Assembly (NCBI GenBank): GCA_902797785.1
Contig: CADBUD010000081.1
Location: 1-22,170 of the forward strand
Reading direction: 5' to 3'
DNA length: 22,170 nucleotides
Source of the DNA: an uncultured Lachnospiraceae bacterium
GTDB lineage: Bacteria > Bacillota > Clostridia > Lachnospirales > Lachnospiraceae
Both the position numbers and the translations under genes were made by a program. Positions 1-8,731 of this stretch are shown here, piece by piece. Every line of letters begins with the position of its first letter. Position 1 is the first letter of the stretch. The notes below the pieces were generated by a model. The model saw only the letters and a program-made list of their open reading frames with translations, had not been told where the DNA came from and ran no database searches.

Positions 1-30
1 AGAAAAAAAGCAGAACCGGAGGATAAATAA
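1..30 (+). CDS. Possible C-terminal end of a gene running in from the left
   Basis: Frame 1 from the window edge reads RKKAEPEDK followed by TAA at 28-30. The charged tail is compatible with the end of a protein, and a bidirectional terminator follows at 87-141, which would suit two convergent genes. Nine codons are too few to identify a family or to prove that this is coding. Confidence 0.3.
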   Translation, partial: RKKAEPEDK

Positions 31-86
31 AAGAGAGCTTCAAAATAACAGTTCGGAAATCGCAATGAAAGCACGAAACGTGCCCA

Positions 87-141
87 TAAAAAGACGGAAA
101 CAGCAGGGATGAAACGAGTTCCCTTCTGTTTCCGTCTTTTT
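87..141. terminator. Bidirectional intrinsic terminator
   Basis: Arms GACGGAAACAG (93-103) and CTGTTTCCGTC (126-136) form an 11-base-pair stem, with a T tract on the right for plus-strand transcripts (137-141) and an A tract on the left that gives a U tract for minus-strand transcripts (87-92). It ends the MscS-type gene, whose stop codon lies at its edge, and probably also whatever enters from the left. Confidence 0.85.
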
Positions 142-1021
142 ATAGTTTTGCCTCTTCGCGCAATTGTACATCAAGTTTCTGATAGGGAATTTCAATCCCG
201 GCCTGGTCAAATGCTAATTTGATTTTTTCTGTCAGTTCATAATTCAACCGCCAATAATCGTCTACGCTTGTCCAACATCGGCATTCTAAGATCACAGCAC
301 TGTCGCCCAGCTCCTTGACATAGACCGGAAGGTCAGGATCCGGACGGCATCCGTCCGTTTTTTCCATGAGTGCCTGTATGAGCTCTTTGGCTTTTTTTAG
401 ATCTGCTTCATAAGAAATGCCGACCTTTAGTAAAATCCTGCGCTCCTCCTGATGGGTCACATTGATCATGCTGCCATTGGAAAGCATGCCATTAGGAATG
501 ATCGCTGTTTTATTGTCCATGGTCAGAAGACGGGTATAGAACAGATCGATATTACTGACAGTGCCCTCCAGGTTCGTATTCATTTCCTTGATATAATCGC
601 CCACCTTAAACGGTTTGAGCAGCAGAATCAGCACGCCGCCGGCCAGATTGGAAAGACTTCCTTGAAATCCAAGTCCCAGAGTCAGTCCGGCAGAACCTAA
701 AAGAGCAACGACAGAGGCAGTCGTAATCCCGAATTTTGAGAGAATGAGCATGATCAGGATAAAGTTGCCTGCATATTTTATGGCAGCATCCAAAAACTGG
801 ATCACGCCCTCTTCGGTTCCCCGAAGCTTTAGCGATTTTCGTATGATCTTCCGAAGAGCCTTTACAAGCTTTTGGCCGATCCAGAAAAAAATCAGCAGTC
901 CCAGAATATTCAGAAAAAAATTCATCATCTTTGGAAGATGCTGTTTGATATAATGAAAAAAATAATCAATGGTCTGTAGGCTGGGAGTTTCAATTTCCGG
1001 TGTTTCTGTCAGTGCGTCCAT
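140..1021 (-). CDS. MscS-family small-conductance mechanosensitive channel
   Basis: A 293-residue integral membrane protein, close to the length of small MscS channels, which release solutes when turgor rises. Hydrophobic segments lie at about residues 34-55 and 78-98, followed by the glycine/alanine-rich pore helix (about 100-127, including LLGSAGLTLGLGFQGSLSN). The family hallmark PFKVGDYI follows at the membrane/beta-domain junction. The soluble part shows the TRLLTMDN..IIPNG pattern of the MscS beta domain, and the C terminus has IPYQKLDVQ, as is usual in the family. The N terminus is a short polar extension, so this is the plain three-helix type. The ATG at 1021 has a good ribosome site (AAAGGAG, eight bases upstream). 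It is transcribed alone, divergent from groES and ended by the terminator at 87-141. Family assignment is firm; the ion preference and gating threshold cannot be read. Confidence 0.93.
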   Translation of the reverse strand: MDALTETPEIETPSLQTIDYFFHYIKQHLPKMMNFFLNILGLLIFFWIGQKLVKALRKIIRKSLKLRGTEEGVIQFLDAAIKYAGNFILIMLILSKFGITTASVVALLGSAGLTLGLGFQGSLSNLAGGVLILLLKPFKVGDYIKEMNTNLEGTVSNIDLFYTRLLTMDNKTAIIPNGMLSNGSMINVTHQEERRILLKVGISYEADLKKAKELIQALMEKTDGCRPDPDLPVYVKELGDSAVILECRCWTSVDDYWRLNYELTEKIKLAFDQAGIEIPYQKLDVQLREEAKL

Positions 1022-1038
1022 AGTAGCTCCTTTCTAGT

Positions 1039-1069
1039 TATAGTAATCGCATTAAATGCATTTACTATA
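1039..1069. repeat. Imperfect palindrome upstream of the channel gene
   Basis: Arms TATAGTAATCGCAT (1039-1052) and ATGCATTTACTATA (1056-1069) match at 12 of 14 positions around the spacer TAA. Its centre (GCATTAAATGC) resembles the centre of the 19-base family at 15341-15359 (GCAATAAATGC), so it may be a diverged member or an operator for the channel gene. Confidence 0.5.
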
Positions 1070-1081
1070 ATACATTAATGC

Positions 1082-1126
1082 ACACAAACGTGATAGGAAA
1101 GGCGCTTTCAGTTTGTCGCGTTTGGC
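1082..1126 (+). repeat. 45-base intergenic repeat, copy 1
   Basis: Matches 13673-13717 at 38 of 45 positions by eye. The outer bases (AAACGTGA and TCGCGTTT) pair, with a G-U wobble, and inside them GAAAG-GCG-CTTTC can form a small stem, so the transcript would be a hairpin. Four of the seven differences are adjacent (TTTG here, CGCC in the other copy) and break the inner stem that copy 2 can form. Confidence 0.7.
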
Positions 1127-1267
1127 GCCCCTATACTATTCTACTATGGATTTTTTGAATCTGCAATATCCTATGTCAAAAAAATAAAATACTATGAAAA
1201 AAAGAGAATATGAGAGAAAAAAAGAGAAAATGAAAATAAATAATGAAAAAAATGGAAATAATGAAAC

Positions 1268-1296
1268 TTGATAATATACATAAAATTAACTATGAT
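1268..1296 (+). promoter_or_regulatory. Housekeeping-sigma promoter of groES-groEL
   Basis: TTGATA (1268-1273), a 17-base spacer, and TATGAT (1291-1296) give a near-consensus vegetative promoter. Transcription would begin near 1303, so the CIRCE operator lies right at the start of the transcript, the usual arrangement for HrcA control. Confidence 0.85.
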
Positions 1297-1309
1297 AACA
1301 CTATCGGTA

Positions 1310-1336
1310 TTAGCACTCGATTTAAAGGAGTGCTAA
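1310..1336. promoter_or_regulatory. CIRCE operator (HrcA binding site)
   Basis: A perfect match to the established CIRCE element: TTAGCACTC (1310-1318), nine spacer bases, GAGTGCTAA (1328-1336). In Firmicutes HrcA binds this repeat and represses chaperone operons until heat stress; GroEL itself helps HrcA fold, closing a feedback loop. hrcA is not in this window. Confidence 0.97.
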
Positions 1337-1428
1337 TAAAAGACAAAAGACTTCCCGGACTCAGAAACAAAGAGAAAAGGGATTTTGAAAAGAAATAGAA
1401 AACTCATTATGCAAGGAGGAATTATATC

Positions 1429-1713
1429 ATGAAATTAGTACCGTTAGGAGACAGAGTTGTAATCAAACAGTTAGTTGCAGAGGAAACGACAAAATCAGGA
1501 ATTGTTCTGCCAGGACAGTCCAAAGAAAAGCCGCAGCAGGCAGAAGTCATTGCAGTAGGACCGGGAGGAACCGTTGACGGAAAAGAAGTTACGATGCAGG
1601 TAAAGGTTGGAGACCAGGTCATCTATTCCAAATATGCGGGAACAGAAGTCAAAATTGATGACGAAGAACTGATTATTGTAAAACAGAGTGATATTTTAGC
1701 AATTTGTGAATAA
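1429..1713 (+). CDS. groES: GroES, 10 kDa co-chaperonin
   Basis: A 94-residue protein, the normal length for GroES, the heptameric lid that caps GroEL and closes the folding chamber in the cytoplasm. It starts MKLVPLGDRVVIKQ and carries the mobile-loop region at about residues 17-33 (EETTKSGIVLPGQSKEKPQ), the VGPGG turn, and the VGDQVIYSKYAGTEVK strand typical of the family. The ATG has a strong AAGGAGGA site (1413-1420, eight bases upstream). It is the first gene of the CIRCE-controlled operon and lies 25 bases before groEL. Nothing is unusual about it. Confidence 0.98.
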   Translation: MKLVPLGDRVVIKQLVAEETTKSGIVLPGQSKEKPQQAEVIAVGPGGTVDGKEVTMQVKVGDQVIYSKYAGTEVKIDDEELIIVKQSDILAICE

Positions 1714-1717
1714 ATAG

Positions 1718-3358
<1,641 letters not shown>

Positions 3359-3370
3359 TTCAAAGTAAAT

Positions 3371-3398
3371 ATAGGAATCGAATTTATTCGCTTTAGAT
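3371..3398. repeat. Degenerate copy of the ATAGGAAACGAAT palindrome family
   Basis: The left half ATAGGAATCGAAT differs at one base from the 13-base left half of the good copy at 13721-13748; the right half is diverged. It begins 12 bases after the groEL stop. Its core CGAAT-TT-ATTCG can still fold into a short hairpin. Confidence 0.45.
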
Positions 3399-3421
3399 AA
3401 AATACAAAGGAACGATATTTC

Positions 3422-3500
3422 CCGGGTATTTTTCAACGAAATCAAATATGCAGCAAAGAGGCAGATTTTGATATTGTGTTGTAAAATACCCGGTTTTTTT
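3422..3500 (+). terminator. Intrinsic terminator of groES-groEL
   Basis: CCGGGTATTTT (3422-3432) pairs perfectly with AAAATACCCGG (3483-3493), extended by CAAC/GTTG after one mismatch, and is followed by seven T (3494-3500). The loop is unusually long at about 40-50 bases. Confidence 0.85.
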
Positions 3501-3510
3501 CTGTATATTT

Positions 3511-3537
3511 ATAAGAAACGAATTTATTCATTTCCTA
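3511..3537. repeat. Copy of the ATAGGAAACGAAT palindrome family
   Basis: ATAAGAAACGAAT at the left and TTCATTTCCTA at the right match the element at 13721-13748 apart from a few changes, and the two halves are complementary enough to fold into a hairpin. It lies just behind the groESL terminator. Confidence 0.55.
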
Positions 3538-3539
3538 AA

Positions 3540-3558
3540 TGATGTATTTACTGCGTCA
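3540..3558 (-). repeat. 19-base palindromic repeat, inverted copy
   Basis: On the minus strand it reads TGACGCAGTAAATACATCA. With 15341-15359 and 20103-20121 it gives the consensus TGACGYARTAAATRYRTCA, an inverted repeat with a five-base centre. Confidence 0.6.
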
Positions 3559-3568
3559 TAATGGTAGA

Positions 3569-3590
3569 TATGAAAGATTTATCTTTCATA
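3569..3590. promoter_or_regulatory. Operator-like palindrome before the DUF5717-operon promoter
   Basis: Arms TATGAAAGAT (3569-3578) and ATCTTTCATA (3581-3590) are perfect inverted repeats around the two bases TT. The site ends four bases before the -35 box of the promoter at 3595-3624, a place where a dimeric regulator would act. No matching regulator gene is in the window. Confidence 0.55.
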
Positions 3591-3594
3591 CTTC

Positions 3595-3624
3595 TTGCAT
3601 AATAGGAAGAAATGATGTTATAAT
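3595..3624 (+). promoter_or_regulatory. Promoter of the six-gene hypothetical operon
   Basis: TTGCAT (3595-3600), an 18-base spacer, and a consensus TATAAT (3619-3624). The start would lie near 3631, leaving a leader of about 40 bases before the TTG start codon at 3670. The same TTGCAT/TATAAT pair precedes the beta-helix gene at the right end. Confidence 0.7.
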
Positions 3625-3669
3625 AGAGTAAAAATGGCGTAACATAAAATACAAAAAGCAGGTGATACA

Positions 3670-6600
3670 TTGCAAAAGATAGTACAGGAAATCGCGGACG
3701 GATTTATCCCATCCGCGATTGAGCAGCCGGTGATTTCTTCCGCCTTCCTGGAATTAGAAGCCCGGGAACGAGAAAATGTGGCAGGGAGCATCGAAATCTT
3801 TTCTACCGAACTAAAGGAAGAACTGCCGCAGATTTTTCATACCGAGCCACGACTCAATTGTTATATTGGAGAACGCAGAGAGGAGTCTGTGATCGTAGAA
3901 TACGAGTTTGTGACAAATGGCATGGAAGAGGGCGAGGAGATTCTAGGAGAAATCATTTTCCGGATGAAGGGAGGAGAGCGAAGACTTCCTTACAGGATTC
4001 GCATCAAAAAACATTACCCGGATTCCTCAATGGGAGAAATACAGAACCTATTTCATTTTGCCAATCTGACAAGGGAAAATATGCCAGAGGCAATGGAATT
4101 ATTCCAGACCGAAGCATTCTATAAAATGCTGTGTGAGAAGGAACCGCAGCTGAAGGCGGTATATCAGGGATACCGTTCAAAGAAGATAACGGGGTTTGAT
4201 ATTGAAGAATTTTTGATTGCGGCGAATAAAAAAAACAAGGTAACTTTTTCCGTGGTGGAATCTCTTCCGGAGTTCGTTCCTAAAAAAGAGGGAGAGTGGC
4301 AGGAATTTCATATCGTAAAATCAGGATGGGGATTTGAAACGATTCACCTTTCTTCTGATGAGGAATTTATTGAGTTAAAGGAAGAAACGATCAGCCTCTT
4401 GGATTTTCAAAAGGAGGAATACCTCTGTCAGTTCCGGATTCGGGAGAAAAAAATGCATGATGGGAAAAATACCGCTTCAGTGATCTTAAGTTCCCGGTAT
4501 GGAGAGCTAAAGATTCCCATCACGGCATGGAAGCAGACGCCGGAGGAGCTGAATGAGCAGAGGAAAGAGCAGAAAGAATATCGGGAGCATATGATCGAGC
4601 TGCTTCATTTATACTTTCAGTTCGAGCGGGAGGATGTTTCACAGATTGTTTTCATCCGCAAATCCCTGACACATTTAAATCGCATGCTCAGCATTCTTCC
4701 CAACGATATCTTGTTGTTATATAAGGCCAGGATTCTCTATCTGAATAAGCAGGAAGCAGATGCGGCTTGGATTTTGAATAACTTTAAGAACGAAAAAAGT
4801 GAGCGGAATGTTTCATCGGGCGTGTGGGCATATTATCTTTATGTTCTGGCTCATACGATCCAGGATAAGGATATCCTGAACAATATTCTGGATGAATTGA
4901 GGAATATGTATAAATGGCATCCAAAGGATCGGATTATTCGTTTTCTTCTGTTGTCCATGGATCCAAAGATTCTGGCAAAGCCGGATCAGAAGATCAAGAT
5001 TTTAAAAGACATCTTAAAGGCGGGAGAGACGAGTCCGTTTTATTTTTTGCTGTGCGCAAGAATATTCCGAAAGAATCCGGAGTTGATTGATCCGTTTGAT
5101 TTAGAGACTCAAAAGATCCTGTTCTGGATGCATCGTCAGAGATATCTGACAAGTGAAATTGCCAGCAAGGCAGCAAAGCTGATTGCCTCTTGCAGGGAGT
5201 TTACTCCATTTGCCTTTTTGACGGCCTGTGCCTGCTATGAGGATTTTTCTTTAAAAGAGAATATAGAAGCAATCTGTCTGTTTTTGATGCGAAATGACCA
5301 GTCCGGGAAAAAATATTTAAAATGGTATGAGACAGGAGTGGAAAGCGGTCTGAAGCTGACCAGACTATATGAATATTATCTGATGAGCTTCGAAGGAAAG
5401 GAAGAGTATCCGATTCCCAAAAGAGTCTGTTTGTATTTTCAATATAACAACATTTTGGACTATAAACGAAAAGCTTTCTTATATGCCAAAATCCTGAGAG
5501 AAAAAGAAACGCGGCCGGATATTTTTAAAATTTATGAGCCGATCATGGAACGGTTTGTTTCTGAACAGATTTTAAAAGGCAGGATCAATGAAAATCTGGC
5601 GGAGATTTATCGGGAATATTTAAGTTATCTTCCTATGGATCAGGAAAGGTCAGATATTCTGATCAAAATTTTATTCTATCAAAAATGTACGGTTTCTTCT
5701 AAGAAAATGAAGCAGGTGGTCGTGGTTCACCCACAGCTTAAGAAAGAGACAACGGCTCGGATTTCCAATGGTACAGCATATTTTCCTGTTCTGACAGAAG
5801 ATGCTGCGATATTTTTGGTGGATGAAGAAGGACAGCGCTGGCAGAGTTCAGAGTACGAAAGAAAAAAATTGTTTGAACCGGAAAATTTCATGGATCAGAT
5901 GCTTCCTTACCAGAAGGACAGCGTCGAGACGATTCTCTATCTGTTAGAGCAGGTAAAGAAAGGAAAAGAGCTGACGAAGGAGCAGGCTGAGATGCTCAAA
6001 GAGGGGGGCTATCACAAGGAGCTGACCAAAGACTGTCAAAGACAGATTCAAAGGGAATTGTATTTATATTACCGCCAGCAGGAGGACGCAGAGGAATATG
6101 AAAAATATCTGTTAAAGGCAGACCTCCAGAATTTTAACCGAAAAGAAAAAGTAGAAATTTTGGAGATGATCTTATCCAGAAAATTATACGATTGGGCCTA
6201 TGCCTGCCTGATGGAGTATGGGACAGAAAAAATTGCGCCGGAAAAGCTGGTACGTTTTTTGAACTGCATGATTCAGAAAAAAGAGTATGAGCTGGATTCC
6301 TTTTTGCTGAGAGTAGCTTACCGGGTATATCAAAAAGGCAAATTTGACCGGTGCATGATCGATTATCTGGGGCGCTATTTTGAAGGAACGGATGAGCAGA
6401 TGTGCAGTCTGCTGCAGCAGGTGGTAGAATATGAAACAGAGAGAAAACCACTGACAGAGCGTATTTTGACCGAGCGCCTGCTGTTATCCAATTATCCGGA
6501 AAATACGGAAGAAATCTATCATCTCTATCAGAACTGTGGGGGAAGGCTTGTATTGCAAAAGGCGATTCTTACGGTGTTCTCTTACCGATATCTGAGAGGA

Positions 6601-7269
6601 GAACAGGATGATTCCTGGATCAAAAAGGAACGTTCCCTGATGTTCAAACGGGGAGAACGGATGAATGATATCTGTCGGACCGCCTGGGTAAAGAGCATCC
6701 TGGGTGGGGAAAAGCCGTTTGAGGGCGCGGAAGAAATGATGGAACGGGAAGCAGAGCGCTTATTGAAGCATAATCGATATTTTGAATTGTTCGAGCAGTT
6801 GGATTCTGAGCGTTTTGATGGCTATTATCTGCCGGCGAAACGGATTATTGAGTACCATGGGGAACCGGAAAAAATAATCGAGATCGGATTCTTTCTGTGT
6901 TCCAAGAATGTGACAAAGGAGTCCGTGGAGTATCAAAAAAAGAAAGAAGAACAGCGGATCGTTCTTCGGATGAACGAGGTCCTTCCAGGAATTTATACTA
7001 TGCCGGTCGGAATGTTCGCAGATGAAAAGCTATGCTATGAGATTATGGAGCAGGGAGCGGCCAGACGAATCAGCCTATTTGAAGGAGAAACGGTTCTTTC
7101 CTCCCAAGGCCGGACAGAAAGGAACAACCGCTTTTCGAAACTTCAGAGTATGCTGCTTCTTTTGGAGAATGACAAGGATGGACAGAATCAAAAGGAGCTT
7201 GTGAAAAAAGTACAGGAATATGAAGCGCAGAATTATGAACTGGAGTCCGTATTGCGCTTAGAGGGTTGA
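3670..7269 (+). CDS. Large DUF5717-family protein: beta domains plus alpha-helical solenoid
   Basis: A 1199-residue soluble protein without signal peptide or membrane helix. From memory it belongs to DUF5717, a clostridial family of unknown function; I could not check this. Two beta-rich stretches (about residues 35-115 and 210-287) end alike (GEIIFRMKGGERRLPYRIRIK and YGELKIPITAW), suggesting two related immunoglobulin-like sandwiches. A helical segment lies between them. From about 300 onward it is mostly amphipathic helices of TPR type (for example LLLYKARILYLNKQEADAAWIL), interrupted by a third beta patch near 675-735. Such solenoids normally hold other proteins. It starts at a TTG with AGGTGA four bases upstream; the next in-frame ATG is residue 85, too late to be the start. 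First gene of its operon, 93 bases before the DUF5716 gene. No enzyme motif is recognised. Confidence 0.85.
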   Translation: MQKIVQEIADGFIPSAIEQPVISSAFLELEARERENVAGSIEIFSTELKEELPQIFHTEPRLNCYIGERREESVIVEYEFVTNGMEEGEEILGEIIFRMKGGERRLPYRIRIKKHYPDSSMGEIQNLFHFANLTRENMPEAMELFQTEAFYKMLCEKEPQLKAVYQGYRSKKITGFDIEEFLIAANKKNKVTFSVVESLPEFVPKKEGEWQEFHIVKSGWGFETIHLSSDEEFIELKEETISLLDFQKEEYLCQFRIREKKMHDGKNTASVILSSRYGELKIPITAWKQTPEELNEQRKEQKEYREHMIELLHLYFQFEREDVSQIVFIRKSLTHLNRMLSILPNDILLLYKARILYLNKQEADAAWILNNFKNEKSERNVSSGVWAYYLYVLAHTIQDKDILNNILDELRNMYKWHPKDRIIRFLLLSMDPKILAKPDQKIKILKDILKAGETSPFYFLLCARIFRKNPELIDPFDLETQKILFWMHRQRYLTSEIASKAAKLIASCREFTPFAFLTACACYEDFSLKENIEAICLFLMRNDQSGKKYLKWYETGVESGLKLTRLYEYYLMSFEGKEEYPIPKRVCLYFQYNNILDYKRKAFLYAKILREKETRPDIFKIYEPIMERFVSEQILKGRINENLAEIYREYLSYLPMDQERSDILIKILFYQKCTVSSKKMKQVVVVHPQLKKETTARISNGTAYFPVLTEDAAIFLVDEEGQRWQSSEYERKKLFEPENFMDQMLPYQKDSVETILYLLEQVKKGKELTKEQAEMLKEGGYHKELTKDCQRQIQRELYLYYRQQEDAEEYEKYLLKADLQNFNRKEKVEILEMILSRKLYDWAYACLMEYGTEKIAPEKLVRFLNCMIQKKEYELDSFLLRVAYRVYQKGKFDRCMIDYLGRYFEGTDEQMCSLLQQVVEYETERKPLTERILTERLLLSNYPENTEEIYHLYQNCGGRLVLQKAILTVFSYRYLRGEQDDSWIKKERSLMFKRGERMNDICRTAWVKSILGGEKPFEGAEEMMEREAERLLKHNRYFELFEQLDSERFDGYYLPAKRIIEYHGEPEKIIEIGFFLCSKNVTKESVEYQKKKEEQRIVLRMNEVLPGIYTMPVGMFADEKLCYEIMEQGAARRISLFEGETVLSSQGRTERNNRFSKLQSMLLLLENDKDGQNQKELVKKVQEYEAQNYELESVLRLEG
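3690..3720 (+). other. Hairpin inside the first codons of the DUF5717 gene
   Basis: AATCGCGGA (3690-3698) and TCCGCGATT (3712-3720) form a perfect nine-base-pair stem starting 20 bases after the TTG start codon. The loop can pair further (GGAT-TT-ATCC). It would lie under a ribosome bound at the start codon. Confidence 0.5.
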
Positions 7270-7289
7270 AGCCATTTCGTTCATGAGGA

Positions 7290-7334
7290 TATACTCGTTA
7301 ACAAAAACCATTGCCGGTTTTCGCTAACGGTATA
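7290..7334 (+). repeat. 45-base TATACTCGTTAAC hairpin repeat, copy 1
   Basis: Begins TATACTCGTTAAC and ends GCTAACGGTATA; nearly the whole element folds into one stem around ATTGCC. The reverse complement of 20192-20236 is the same element. It fills the gap between the DUF5717 and DUF5716 genes, so it would be transcribed within the operon mRNA. Confidence 0.75.
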
Positions 7335-7362
7335 AAATGATACGAAAAACGAGGAGATGAAC

Positions 7363-8715
7363 ATGGAGAAACAGGAAAAATTCTATATCGGTTATGAGTT
7401 GAATAATCGGTATGCCCAGATCACCTATTTTAGGGAAGGAATGAAGGAGCCGGTTTCTTTAAAAGAAAAAGGACTGGTTGTAGAAGCCACGGAAAAAAGC
7501 AGGGAAACCCTGCAGCATACACAGGCAAATACCAGAATCGAAACGGTGATTTCAAGAGAATCCGCCAATCATCCCTGGGTGATCGGAAATGAGGCAGAGG
7601 CATTAAATTCCCACCGTTTTATGAAAATCTACCATCTATATCCACGAGCGATCAAAAAAGAAGAATGTGAGTTTCAGGGAAAGACCGTGTCTCTAGTGGA
7701 TTTATTGACCGAGTTCGTGAAGGAATCTCTGAGAATGATTCCTGAGCTTCTCGATGTTTCGATGATTCGCAGAATCACATTTTCAGTAGAAAAAGTAGAT
7801 TTGTCAGTGCGTTTTTTGATCAAACAGATGATGGAACGAATCGGGATTCCATGGAAACGTGTGATTCTGGTTGACCATAAGGAGAGCTTTTTTTGCTTTG
7901 TCTTTGCAAAAAAAATGGATATCTGGAATCAGGAGGTCTGTCATTTTGAATATCAGCAGGGCGTCATGAAGTGTACCATTCTGGAAAAAGATGAAAGCAT
8001 GAAGCCGGTCATCGTCCGGGCAAGGGAAAAGGCATATCAGCAGTTTACGTCCTTAGAGCTGGGCGATTACAAAGAACCGGATTCCGTAGTGGAATTAAAG
8101 AAGGACGAGACGTTCTATGAAATTATTGATGATATTTTTAAAAAGAGAAATATCAGCTACATTTTTTTGAGCGGAGATGGATTTGACGGAGAATGGATGA
8201 AAAAATCCAGAAATTATATCTGCCGGAATCATAAGGTCTACCGGGGAACCAATCTCTATGCCAAAGGAGCCTGCTATCGTTCACTGTTTCCACAGGAGGA
8301 AGGACGGTTGGGCTGTTTATATTTTGGAGAAAACAAAGTCCAGATCAATGCCGGACTGCATTTGGAGGTAGGAGGAAAAGAAGAAATCCGACACCTGATC
8401 TCCATAGGAGAAAACTGGTTCGACATGGAGCGGGAATGTGAGGTAATATTAAAACGAGAACCGTATATAGAGCTTACGTTTCAATTCATAGAGGAAAAGG
8501 AAGAGCGGGTCGAACGATTGCAGCTGGAGGATTTTCCGGTGCGGCCTAAGAACACCTCCCGGTTGAAAATTCAGGTGATTCCCTATTCTTCTGAGCAGGC
8601 TAAGCTGCGGATTTCCGATTTGGGATTTGGAGAATTATTTCCGAGGACGGAAAAGGTCTGGGAATTCATGATTCCAATCAAAAAGTATTTTCGTGGAATC
8701 CAGGATATTAAATAA
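7363..8715 (+). CDS. DUF5716-family protein, resembling a degenerate Hsp70/actin-fold ATPase
   Basis: A 450-residue cytoplasmic protein, from memory of the DUF5716 family, function unknown. Landmarks match the Hsp70 order: FYIGYELNNRYAQITYF (7-23) at the place of the phosphate-1 loop; VILVDHKESFFCFVFAKK (167-184) like Hsp70 INEPTAAALAYG; VCHFEYQQGVMKCTIL (192-207) at the place of phosphate-2; YIFLSGDGF (266-274) and LYAKGACYRS (298-307) like the adenosine motif. Residues about 345-437 resemble the Hsp70 substrate-domain beta sandwich (LQLEDFPVRPKNTSRLKIQV). The glycines and acids that bind and split ATP are mostly replaced, so ATPase activity is doubtful, and there is no helical lid. Of the two ATGs, the one at 7363 is chosen because GAGGAG (7351-7356) is six bases away; it abuts the other at 7357. 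Followed 16 bases later by the TPR gene. Confidence 0.8.
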   Translation: MEKQEKFYIGYELNNRYAQITYFREGMKEPVSLKEKGLVVEATEKSRETLQHTQANTRIETVISRESANHPWVIGNEAEALNSHRFMKIYHLYPRAIKKEECEFQGKTVSLVDLLTEFVKESLRMIPELLDVSMIRRITFSVEKVDLSVRFLIKQMMERIGIPWKRVILVDHKESFFCFVFAKKMDIWNQEVCHFEYQQGVMKCTILEKDESMKPVIVRAREKAYQQFTSLELGDYKEPDSVVELKKDETFYEIIDDIFKKRNISYIFLSGDGFDGEWMKKSRNYICRNHKVYRGTNLYAKGACYRSLFPQEEGRLGCLYFGENKVQINAGLHLEVGGKEEIRHLISIGENWFDMERECEVILKREPYIELTFQFIEEKEERVERLQLEDFPVRPKNTSRLKIQVIPYSSEQAKLRISDLGFGELFPRTEKVWEFMIPIKKYFRGIQDIK

Positions 8716-8731
8716 ATCAGGAGGAGCAGAG

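Larger units (their letters stand above)
1022..1428. other. 407-base intergenic region between the channel gene and groES
   Basis: From left to right it holds the channel gene's leader, a 31-base near-palindrome (1039-1069), a 45-base repeat shared with the purF-purB gap (1082-1126), an A+T- and purine-rich stretch with many short GAAAA/ATGA runs (about 1140-1260), the groESL promoter (1268-1296), the CIRCE operator (1310-1336), and about 90 bases of groES leader. No ORF there has a convincing ribosome site. I could not find a clean -35/-10 pair for the channel gene. Confidence 0.7.
3359..3669. other. 311-base region between groEL and the large hypothetical gene
   Basis: It holds a degenerate repeat (3371-3398), the groESL terminator (3422-3500), a second repeat copy (3511-3537), an inverted copy of the 19-base family (3540-3558), a near-perfect operator-like palindrome (3569-3590), and a promoter (3595-3624). 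No coding sequence with a plausible start was seen. Confidence 0.75.

Noticed and set aside
1140..1260. A+T-rich purine run before groES as a possible replication or partition site
   Set aside because: No DnaA-box cluster or ordered iterons were seen; it fits a promoter upstream region.
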